DNA from: Actinomycetes bacterium
GTDB lineage: Bacteria; Actinomycetota; Thermoleophilia; Solirubrobacterales; JACPNS01
NCBI GenBank assembly: GCA_023404495.1
Contig: JAEYBE010000010.1
Coordinates: 1 to 27,805 of the forward strand
Direction: 5' to 3'
Length of the DNA stretch: 27,805 bases
The notes beneath the pieces are model-generated. The model did no database searches. It was not told where the DNA came from and saw only the letters and a program-made list of their open reading frames with translations. Position 1 is the stretch's first letter, and every line of letters starts with the position of its first letter. Positions 22,444-27,805 of the stretch are shown in pieces. Made by a program: the position numbers and the translations under genes.

Positions 22444-23025
22444 ATGAACTCGATTCGCTTCACTCGCCTCGCGATCGTGGCAGCGGTAGTGGTAGCGCTC
22501 GCCGCCCTGCCCGCGATTTCCGGCGCCAAGTCGTCGAGCAAGAGCCTGACGTTCAAGAGGACCGGCGGCACAACACTCAAGCTCGACCCGGGCACTGCAG
22601 AGGCGTTGACGTCGCTCGGCGTTTCCGTCGCGCCGATCAAGCCGGCAACGGCCGGATCCAAGGGCGTGACCTTCCCGATCACCGGTGGCAAGGTCAACGC
22701 CAAGTCGCTGGCGGGCAACATCAAGCACAGCGGCGGACTGCGCCTCTCGAGCGGTTCTACGACGGTTGACCTGAAGAACTTCACGATCAAGATCAACAAG
22801 AAGCCGAACCTCGTGGCGACGGTTGGCGATGCTCGTGTTTCGATCCTGACGCTTGACCTCTCGAGCCTGAAGAACAGCTCGAAGGGCAGGAAGATCAAGC
22901 TCAGTGGCGTGAAGGCCTCGCTGACGCAGGCCGCGGCGGATGCTCTCAACGGCGCGTTCGGGACCACCGCTTTCACCAAGGGCCTCGTGCTGGGCACCGC
23001 GACCGTCGAAGGCCGCGTGAAGTAA
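22444..23025 (+). CDS. Secreted HtaA-like domain protein
   Basis: A 193-aa exported protein. The signal peptide MNSIRFTRLAIVAAVVVALAALPAISGA is followed by Lys/Ser-rich mature sequence. The body has GGTTLKLDPGTAEALTSLGVSV, ITGGKVNAKSLAGNIKHSGGLRLSSG and VDLKNFTIKI. The GxIxHSGGL-type stretch resembles HtaA domains of actinobacterial haem-binding and surface proteins. Haem binding is not shown by the sequence and no LPxTG anchor or membrane helix follows, so it is probably released or wall-associated. AGAGGAG 9 bp upstream supports the ATG at 22444. Its position opposite a SigK-like sigma factor suggests it belongs to that regulon. Confidence 0.65.
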   Translation: MNSIRFTRLAIVAAVVVALAALPAISGAKSSSKSLTFKRTGGTTLKLDPGTAEALTSLGVSVAPIKPATAGSKGVTFPITGGKVNAKSLAGNIKHSGGLRLSSGSTTVDLKNFTIKINKKPNLVATVGDARVSILTLDLSSLKNSSKGRKIKLSGVKASLTQAAADALNGAFGTTAFTKGLVLGTATVEGRVK

Positions 23026-23049
23026 AGCTCACCGAGGAGACGCATGCGC

Positions 23050-23079
23050 GCCGCTCCGCCTTCCACGTGGCGGGGCGGC
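23050..23079. terminator. GC-rich hairpin between convergent genes
   Basis: GCCGCTCCGCC pairs with GGCGGGGCGGC (11 bp, one T-G wobble) around an 8-base loop. It sits 25 bp past the secreted-protein stop and 10 bp past the convergent GGDEF stop, so it may serve both. There is no T-run, as is usual in high-GC actinobacteria. Confidence 0.55.
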
Positions 23080-23089
23080 GGCTGCGCTT

Positions 23090-25357
23090 CTAGAGCGAAA
23101 CGACGAAACTGCTGACCCGGTTGGGGTCGCGGCCGGAAGTCTTGGCCGCGGTCAGCGCAATGTCTGCCGCGGTGACGAGTTCGTCTGTAGTGCGGCCGTG
23201 CATTCCGTAGAGCGCGAACCCGGCGCTCGGGCGCACTTGGTCGTTCGAGGGCAGGTCGCTCTCTTCGAGCGCCTCACGCACAGCACTGACGAGCCGCTGT
23301 GCCAACGCGCGCGCCGACTCAGCGTCGACGCCGGGGGAGACGACGGCAAACTCGTCGCCGCCCAGGCGCGCAACGCAGTCGTCCTCGCGCGAAGCCGTCG
23401 CCAAGGCGGCTGCCACCTCGGTCAGCAGCTGGTCTCCAATCGATCGCCCGTAGTTGGCGGAGACGCTCTTGAAGTTGCCAAGGTCGACCATCACGACGGC
23501 CAGCGCGTCGCGGTCTCCGTAGGAGAGTCGCTCAAGCTCATCGTCCATGCGTTGATCGAACGCGCGCCGGTTGTAAGCGCCCGCTCGGGGGTCGAGCGCT
23601 GCGAGCTGGCCGGTGAGCAACCGCGCGCGATCGATGTAGTAGTGGTTGAAGTAGAGGACAATCAGCAGCGCGGCTGATACGACCAGCCCGCCATAGATCG
23701 TCACGGCGTCCATGATCAGAAACTCGCCTTGAGGCCCGAAAAGCACGGGTGTGAGGATGATCACGAGGGCAAGGATCGAAAGCGGCACTACCGATCGCAG
23801 CGGCAGGAACCAGCCGATGTAGATCAGGATCAGCAGCACGATCGGCACCGATGGACTCGAGTTCTTGCCGGTGAACCAGATCGTGACCGCCAGCGTCGAG
23901 CTGGCCACCAGGACGTCGACCACTTGCCTGCCGACGCCTTTGGCCGAAGGCAGCACGTAAAAGGCCGCCGCCATGACCATTGCGAAGCTGACGAGTCCCG
24001 CGACGATCGTTGAGTTGTGTTCAACTGCGTCGGGCATCTGCATCGAGATCGCGACCGCGAGTCCCGAAAGCGACCAGGCGATCGCAAGGAAGCGCGCTTG
24101 CATGTCGCGGTGCGACCAGCGCAGCTTCTCCCACCTCGAGGGTGCTCCGGCGCGCGCGGGTGCTTTGCGCGCCGGCGCGCGCATCCGATCGGACTGCGCT
24201 TCGCGCTCGCCGCGGGGCTCAATCCGATGGCTACCGGCTCCGCGCTCGTGGGCCGCCTTCTCGAGATAGACCGAGCGGTCGGCGGTGCGCATCAGGGCGT
24301 CGAAGTCGTTGAGCTCGGCGCTGCTGAGCGCGACGCCCACGCTGGCATCGATATTCACCCCTCGGTCCAGCAACCCGTCGAGCGCGGAGAGCACTGCGTC
24401 TCGGAATCTTGGGCCAAGCTCGGCGAGCTCCTGCTCGGTGGCGTCGGGCACCAGCACGCTGAACTCGTCACTACCGGTGCGAGCGACAAGCTGGTCCGGC
24501 GCAGCCGCATCGCGCATGGCATTCGCGACGGCGACGAGCAGCCGGTCTCCGTCGCGGTGGCCGCGCAGCATGTTGGCGGCTCGAAACCCGTCCAGGTCGA
24601 GCACGACGATTCCCGTGCGGCGATTGATTCGCTCATTGCGAGCGTCGAGCAGCGCGTCGGCCCGCCGCCGAATCATGCGCGTATTCGGCAATCCGGTGAG
24701 CGTGTCCGCAAATGCCGCGCGTTCGGCGGCCTCGAGCGCGCGGTCGCGGTCTTCCTTGAGCACATAGATCGAGTAGGCGACCGCCCAGAGCACGATCACA
24801 AGCAGGGAGAGCTGCGAAAGCAGATATGGCGCGTAGTCGGTGCCGTAGTTGAAGTGGACCACAACACCCGCGAGCACACTGACAAGGCCCATCATCGCTG
24901 CTACTCCGCGCACGCTGAGAAACTGCGCGACGTAGACCGCTATCGCGACCAACGCGACGATGAATCCGCCCAGCGATCCGGGTCCGTAAAAGCTCAGGGC
25001 GAACTGAATGGCGAGCGCTAGCACCGAGAGGCCGGCGATCACCTGCGCGGTGCGCTGGTCGTCGAGTCGTCGAATCGCCGTCAGGAGCAGCACGCCTACA
25101 CCGGCGCTGATTACGGCCATCACCACGCGCAGCACCGACTGGAACTCAGAGATGTTCTGGTCGGTGAGGCGGCCGGCGAGCAGCACGGCGGCGAAGGTCA
25201 TGAACCACAGCACAGCACCGAGGTCGAGCATCAGGTCGCGCTGCGTCACCCGCTCGATCGTGTACTCGCGCTCGAAGGCGGCCAACTCAGCGTGTTGGCG
25301 AGAGGGCACGCCGGTGTAGCGCCGCCCCTCGTCGGTGTTGCTGCGTCGCTTGTCCAT
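23090..25357 (-). CDS. Dual-GGDEF membrane protein (diguanylate cyclase)
   Basis: A 755-aa protein with a repeated layout of membrane helices then GGDEF, twice. Helices span about 45-200. The first GGDEF domain covers about 215-365 and has GSDEF (295-299) in place of GGDEF and no RxxD inhibitory site. A basic linker (about 375-410) is followed by helices at about 420-570. The second domain covers about 580-750 and has REDD (657-660) exactly five residues before an intact GGDEF (666-670). The expected VDLDNFK there reads VDLGNFK, but the first metal Asp is kept. The second domain is thus the likely c-di-GMP synthase under product control, with the first degenerate and perhaps regulatory. The ATG at 25357 overlaps the acetyltransferase stop (TGATG), so the two are coupled. 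Confidence 0.9.
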   Translation of the reverse strand: MDKRRSNTDEGRRYTGVPSRQHAELAAFEREYTIERVTQRDLMLDLGAVLWFMTFAAVLLAGRLTDQNISEFQSVLRVVMAVISAGVGVLLLTAIRRLDDQRTAQVIAGLSVLALAIQFALSFYGPGSLGGFIVALVAIAVYVAQFLSVRGVAAMMGLVSVLAGVVVHFNYGTDYAPYLLSQLSLLVIVLWAVAYSIYVLKEDRDRALEAAERAAFADTLTGLPNTRMIRRRADALLDARNERINRRTGIVVLDLDGFRAANMLRGHRDGDRLLVAVANAMRDAAAPDQLVARTGSDEFSVLVPDATEQELAELGPRFRDAVLSALDGLLDRGVNIDASVGVALSSAELNDFDALMRTADRSVYLEKAAHERGAGSHRIEPRGEREAQSDRMRAPARKAPARAGAPSRWEKLRWSHRDMQARFLAIAWSLSGLAVAISMQMPDAVEHNSTIVAGLVSFAMVMAAAFYVLPSAKGVGRQVVDVLVASSTLAVTIWFTGKNSSPSVPIVLLILIYIGWFLPLRSVVPLSILALVIILTPVLFGPQGEFLIMDAVTIYGGLVVSAALLIVLYFNHYYIDRARLLTGQLAALDPRAGAYNRRAFDQRMDDELERLSYGDRDALAVVMVDLGNFKSVSANYGRSIGDQLLTEVAAALATASREDDCVARLGGDEFAVVSPGVDAESARALAQRLVSAVREALEESDLPSNDQVRPSAGFALYGMHGRTTDELVTAADIALTAAKTSGRDPNRVSSFVVSL

Positions 25358-25662
25358 CAAAGTCCGAACTTCTCGCGCATCGCCTCCGGGACGAGATCGA
25401 GATAGTCAGGGTGGGTGGCGATGTAGCGGTTTACGAATGGGCAGAAGGGGAGAACCTCGTCGCCGGCAGCGCGCGTCGCGTCGAGCGCGTTCCCGATCAG
25501 CTTGCCGCCGAAGCCCTGGCCTTCATGCGCGGGGTCGACCTCCGTATGCACGAATGCGCGGATCCCCGGCCTGCTGCGGTACTCAGCGAATCCCGCGAGT
25601 TCACCGCCGACCCTGATTTCGAAGCGTCCTGCTTCGGCATTGTCGGTCACGACCACGTCCAT
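25357..25662 (-). CDS. Small GNAT-type N-acetyltransferase (YidJ/PF14542-like)
   Basis: A 101-aa compact acetyltransferase. The core is GGELAGFAEYRSRPGIRAFVHTEVDPAHEGQGFGGKL, in which the EGQGFGGKL stretch is the acetyl-CoA pyrophosphate loop, followed by LPFCPFVNRYIATHPDY, a C-P-aromatic segment characteristic of this small GNAT subfamily. The acceptor is unknown. The ATG at 25662 is chosen because the family usually starts just before the first strand (MDVVVTDN) and a -10-like element lies 7 nt upstream. It is joined to the GGDEF gene by the TGATG overlap, although no functional link is obvious. Confidence 0.85.
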   Translation of the reverse strand: MDVVVTDNAEAGRFEIRVGGELAGFAEYRSRPGIRAFVHTEVDPAHEGQGFGGKLIGNALDATRAAGDEVLPFCPFVNRYIATHPDYLDLVPEAMREKFGL

Positions 25663-25669
25663 GCCGCCC

Positions 25670-25675
25670 ACACTA
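25670..25675 (-). promoter_or_regulatory. Possible -10 element for leaderless GNAT-GGDEF transcript
   Basis: On the minus strand TAGTGT ends 7 nt before the ATG at 25662, the distance that would put transcription initiation on the start codon itself. No Shine-Dalgarno sequence is present. Confidence 0.35.
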
Positions 25676-25743
25676 CAGCGGCAGCGCGCCACCCCGGCCC
25701 CGCGCGGATGGGACCTTTCTGCGTTGGCCGGCTGAGCTCTCGC

Positions 25744-26811
25744 TCAGCTCCACTCGTCCCAGAGTTTCAGGGACGGCAAGGGATCGATCGGCTTGCCGCC
25801 CTTGTACCAGCCCGGGGCGGTCCAGATCTCGAAATGCAGATGGCAGCCGGAGGCGCGGCCGGTGTCTCCGACCTGTCCGAGGAAATCGCCGGTTGCCACG
25901 CGCTCTCCCTGGGCGAGGGGCGAGCGCTTCTTGAGGTGCATGTACGCGTACGACCGGCCGTCAGTGCGCTGGATCACCACGTAGTTGCCGGCACGGCCGT
26001 GGTAGGCCCGCTTGATCACGGTACCGCCGCGCGCTACAACGAGTCGGGTCCCACACGCGGCAAAGACGTCTTGGCCCTGATGTCCGCGCCCGCCGCCGAA
26101 CCGCGTGGCGCGCCCGCCGCTCAATGTGTGTGCACCGCGGATCGGGAATACGTGGTCATAGAGCGAGAATTCGCTCGTGACCTTGCCCGGCGCGGAACCC
26201 TGGGGAGCAATGCGAAAGCCGTAGCGCCCGACCGGCGCGTCCTTGCCGCCGATCTTGCCGTCCCACTTGACGGATCCCTGCCCATCGGCGCCCGGATCTG
26301 CCGGCCACGAGCGGACGGCCTCCTGGTCACGCACACGAACTAGTTCGATCGCGTTACCTGCCGCAGCGGTGTAATCGAACCTGACTGCCGGTCCGCCGAC
26401 GAAATACGTGCTCAGGCCGGCCTTGCTCGCCAAGCCGGCTCGCGTCAGTTTTATCCGATCTGACTCGACTGATCCGGCCTTCACCACCACGCGCAGTCTG
26501 CCGGAGTTGGCCTTGGCCGGGATGCGGACGACGATCGATCGCGAGTTGCTTTCGATCAGCGGTGCGCGGAGGTCATCGCTCGAACCGCTGCGGCCGAGGA
26601 AGGTCACGGACTTTGCGCCCTTGAGCAGTTCACCGCGAATTGTCAGAAGCTGCTGACGTGCGCACTTGGTGACCTGCCCGTCGTCGCAGATCAGCTGCTT
26701 GACCACCGGCACCTGGATGCCTGCGCCGCCGCTCGATGAGTCGGCCGTGGCGGACGCCGGCAGGACGAACATCAATAGGGCGACAATGCAAACAGCTACG
26801 GGTCGACGCAC
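25744..26811 (-). CDS. Secreted M23-family (LytM-type) peptidase
   Basis: A 355-aa exported cell-wall peptidase. The signal peptide (about 1-24) ends near ASATADSS. An N-terminal IPT/TIG-like beta domain (about 32-125) carries two Cys, and a second beta-rich domain (about 135-215) contains KWDGKIGGKDAPVGRYGFRI, like FlgD-type Ig modules. The M23 domain (about 222-345) has the zinc ligands H244 and D248 (HQGQD), H292 (YMHL) and the HLH pair 324-326 (CHLHFEIW). All catalytic ligands are kept, so endopeptidase activity on peptidoglycan cross-links is likely. The start is GTG at 26811 with GAGGAG 11 nt upstream. Expression is very probably controlled by the c-di-AMP riboswitch just upstream. Confidence 0.92.
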   Translation of the reverse strand: MRRPVAVCIVALLMFVLPASATADSSSGGAGIQVPVVKQLICDDGQVTKCARQQLLTIRGELLKGAKSVTFLGRSGSSDDLRAPLIESNSRSIVVRIPAKANSGRLRVVVKAGSVESDRIKLTRAGLASKAGLSTYFVGGPAVRFDYTAAAGNAIELVRVRDQEAVRSWPADPGADGQGSVKWDGKIGGKDAPVGRYGFRIAPQGSAPGKVTSEFSLYDHVFPIRGAHTLSGGRATRFGGGRGHQGQDVFAACGTRLVVARGGTVIKRAYHGRAGNYVVIQRTDGRSYAYMHLKKRSPLAQGERVATGDFLGQVGDTGRASGCHLHFEIWTAPGWYKGGKPIDPLPSLKLWDEWS

Positions 26812-26822
26812 GCGAACTCAAA

Positions 26823-26828
26823 CTCCTC
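26823..26828 (-). promoter_or_regulatory. Ribosome binding site of the M23 gene, possibly sequestered
   Basis: GAGGAG on the minus strand, 11 nt before the GTG start. The bases immediately 5' of it read GCAGAAA and, with the first bases of the site, are complementary to TTCTTTCTGC inside the riboswitch (26865-26874), so access could depend on riboswitch folding. Confidence 0.6.
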
Positions 26829-26834
26829 TTTCTG

Positions 26835-26957
26835 CTGCCTACGAGGTGAGCTGACGGGCTCGCGCAGAAAGAACGCGCTACGACTCGCTCGCGAGTCGAT
26901 TCGCCCCGGAAGGTGGTTCCCCCGTTCCCAGCGGCCTGAGCCGGCGGGATTCGGCAA
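26835..26957 (-). promoter_or_regulatory. c-di-AMP riboswitch (ydaO/yuaA type)
   Basis: The minus strand shows the family landmarks in order: TTGCCGAATCCC, CCGGC...GGCCGC, GAACGGGGGAACC, GGGGCGAATC, a variable hairpin GACTCGCGAGCGAGTC, then AGCCCGTCAGCTCACCTCGT and GGCAG. The outer helix TTGCC/GGCAG closes the element at 26957 and 26835. These blocks define the ydaO class, which binds cyclic di-AMP and usually turns genes off. Cell-wall peptidases are its typical targets in actinobacteria. The aptamer ends only about 7 nt before the ribosome binding site of the M23 gene. An upstream TAGCCT (26976-26981, minus) could be the -10 element. Confidence 0.9.
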
Positions 26958-27020
26958 TGTTTTCGACTTTCGGTAAGGCTAGCGAGCCGCCCCGTCGCCC
27001 GGGTGTCCTCCTGTGCACTT

Positions 27021-27057
27021 GGACAGGTGGCGGAGCTGGCTGAACGCGCACGCTTGG
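27021..27057 (+). pseudogene. Duplicated 5' half of tRNA-Ser
   Basis: These 37 bases are identical to the first 37 of the intact tRNA-Ser starting at 27110, ending inside the anticodon loop after TTGG. The 28 bases upstream also match the flank of the real gene at 20 positions. What follows (27058-27081) is unrelated and cannot supply the 3' half: no T-loop motif or matching acceptor strand is present. It is a tandem partial duplication with an 89-bp offset and is not a functional tRNA by itself. Confidence 0.85.
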
Positions 27058-27109
27058 CAATCCAGCGCTGCGGCGGAACCCCGCCGTCCGGATATCCTCC
27101 TTCTCGCTT

Positions 27110-27200
27110 GGACAGGTGGCGGAGCTGGCTGAACGCGCACGCTTGGAAAGCGTGTAGGCGGGGTTGACCCGTCTCGAGGGTTCGAATCCCTCCCTGTCCG
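27110..27200 (+). tRNA. tRNA-Ser (anticodon GGA)
   Basis: A 91-nt class II tRNA with acceptor stem GGACAGG/CCTGTCC. The anticodon arm is CACGC-TTGGAAA-GCGTG with GGA reading UCC and UCU. A long variable arm (GCGGGG...CCCGTC region) is present, the T-arm is GAGGG-TTCGAAT-CCCTC and the discriminator is G, as expected for tRNA-Ser. CCA is not encoded. A convergent gene ends 21 bp downstream. Confidence 0.97.
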
Positions 27201-27221
27201 TACTGCTTGCCCGATCCGGCG

Positions 27222-27599
27222 TCAATGAGCCAGTTCAACGCCGAGCCAGACGATCGCCAGGCTGAGAAGAAAGACCAGTCCCTCGATCCAGTGCCACTCC
27301 GGGCGGCGGCTGTGGAATGCGATCAGGGCGATCACGAGCACGACAAGGCCGAGCTTGAGATGCAGCTTCGCGTCGCTCCAGAGGTCGTAGTGGCCGGCCA
27401 TCGCGCCGCCGGTCGCCAGCAGGATCAGGAAGGCGATCCCCGATCCGACGCCGAAGCGCCGCGCCGCCGCGCGCAGCTTCTCGCGGTTCTCCTCGCCGCG
27501 CATCACCGGGACCACGACGCCGGCGAGCATCAATTGACCGCCGACGAAGAAGGCCATCGCGATCAGGTGCAGCCAAGTGATGAAGTTCCAGCCGGTCAT
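27222..27599 (-). CDS. Small four-helix membrane protein, CopD-like
   Basis: A 125-aa protein with four predicted membrane helices (about 5-32, 52-70, 80-98, 105-122). The opening WNFITWLHLIAMAFFVGGQL has a helix-embedded His (H11), and further His occur at H70 (AMAGHYDLW) and H80 (AKLHLKLGL). This pattern resembles the CopD / DUF2269-like family of small His-containing membrane proteins. Copper or haem handling is possible but unproven. The ATG at 27599 is preferred because the hydrophobic region begins immediately after; the frame further upstream is polar, Pro/Arg-rich and unlikely to be coding. It is divergent from the next gene across 55 bp. Confidence 0.7.
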   Translation of the reverse strand: MTGWNFITWLHLIAMAFFVGGQLMLAGVVVPVMRGEENREKLRAAARRFGVGSGIAFLILLATGGAMAGHYDLWSDAKLHLKLGLVVLVIALIAFHSRRPEWHWIEGLVFLLSLAIVWLGVELAH

Positions 27600-27654
27600 C
27601 GGCGGCGTCCTATTCTCTGGTGTGTCGCGTGCTGGGGGGCCGCGACCGCACAAA

Positions 27655-27805
27655 ATGGTTGACCTGATTCTCTACGCGATCCCCTTCTTTGTGGTCCTTC
27701 TGATCACGGAGATGGTTCTCCTGCGCCACGTTCATCACCACCCTGAGGATGAGGACGAAGCGATCGATCTTGCGATGGGCGTCGAAGGGCCGATCGGCTA
27801 CGAGG
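27655..27805 (+). CDS. Sterol desaturase / fatty acid hydroxylase-like protein (N-terminus only)
   Basis: About 50 codons are visible before the window ends: MVDLILYAIPFFVVLLITEM, a membrane helix, then VLLRHVHHHPEDEDEAIDLAMGVEGPIGYE. The YAIPFFVVLLITE helix followed by a polar stretch and a MG motif resembles the start of sterol desaturase family di-iron membrane hydroxylases. The catalytic His clusters would lie beyond the edge, so the call rests on the N-terminus alone. Confidence 0.5.
   Translation, partial: MVDLILYAIPFFVVLLITEMVLLRHVHHHPEDEDEAIDLAMGVEGPIGYE

Noticed and set aside
22267..22728. Upstream extension of the sigma-factor frame
   Set aside because: It crosses the divergent secreted-protein gene and lacks ECF sequence; the ECF protein begins near 22266.
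26630..27238. Minus-strand reading frames through the riboswitch and tRNA-Ser region
   Set aside because: The translations (for example GGIRTLETGQPRLHAFQ) are the well-known spurious products of reading tRNA-Ser antisense; the region is accounted for by the riboswitch, half-tRNA and tRNA.
1..27805. CRISPR array, transposase or prophage genes
   Set aside because: No regularly spaced repeats, no DDE/DEDD transposase or phage structural signature was seen on either strand.

Overview
The window is GC-rich chromosomal DNA that looks like a Gram-positive actinobacterium of the Thermoleophilia / Solirubrobacterales type. This placement is inferred from gene content and has not been tested by phylogeny. 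The supporting signs are a mycobacteria-like fadA2-fabG4-htdX lipid cluster, a SigK/RskA-like sigma/anti-sigma pair, an F420-dependent-reductase-like enzyme, a small SRP RNA, a c-di-AMP (ydaO) riboswitch in front of a cell-wall peptidase, and very tight gene packing. I see no prophage, transposase or CRISPR array.

Layout. 1-1950 (minus): dnaX followed by ybaB, the usual replication/recombination pair; ybaB runs off the left edge. dnaX carries a perfect 40-bp palindrome inside its reading frame and lacks all four zinc-ligand cysteines. 2002-3528 (plus): a GT-C-type membrane glycosyltransferase. 3538-6595 (minus): two tandem, equal-length secreted metzincin-like metallopeptidases that share a bipartite upstream motif. 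6701-7010: tRNA-Val(CAC) on minus and the SRP RNA on plus. 7059-9954 (plus): pabC-pabB plus a solitary DNA methyltransferase, joined by 4-bp start/stop overlaps; the first two make p-aminobenzoate for folate. 9951-10505 (minus): FKBP lipoprotein. 10595-11191 (plus): HExxH membrane protein. 11123-14013 (minus): an HD-domain protein, then a dual-GGDEF membrane protein broken by a one-base frameshift.

14036-20987 (plus) holds a strong promoter, a palindromic operator and a six-gene run: two acyl-CoA dehydrogenases, a thiolase, a FabG4-type ketoreductase, a MaoC/HtdX-type hydratase and an F420/NADP oxidoreductase-like gene. The first five can supply the dehydrogenation, hydration, keto-reduction and thiolysis chemistry of a fatty acyl-CoA cycle. 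The sixth probably has its own promoter. 20984-22266 (minus) encodes an ECF sigma factor and its RskA-like membrane anti-sigma factor, divergent from a secreted HtaA-like protein (22444-23025) with an ECF-like promoter.

23090-25662 (minus): a GNAT acetyltransferase overlapping a second, intact dual-GGDEF protein, which serves as the template for recognising the broken one. 25744-26957 (minus): an M23 peptidase preceded by the c-di-AMP riboswitch, whose sequence suggests Shine-Dalgarno sequestration. 27021-27200: a duplicated 5' half of tRNA-Ser followed by intact tRNA-Ser(GGA). The right end has a CopD-like membrane protein (minus) and the start of a sterol-desaturase-like gene (plus).

The points most worth following up are the in-frame palindrome in dnaX, the frameshifted GGDEF gene beside its intact paralogue, the riboswitch expression platform, the paired protease genes with their shared upstream motif, and the tRNA-Ser half-gene duplication.
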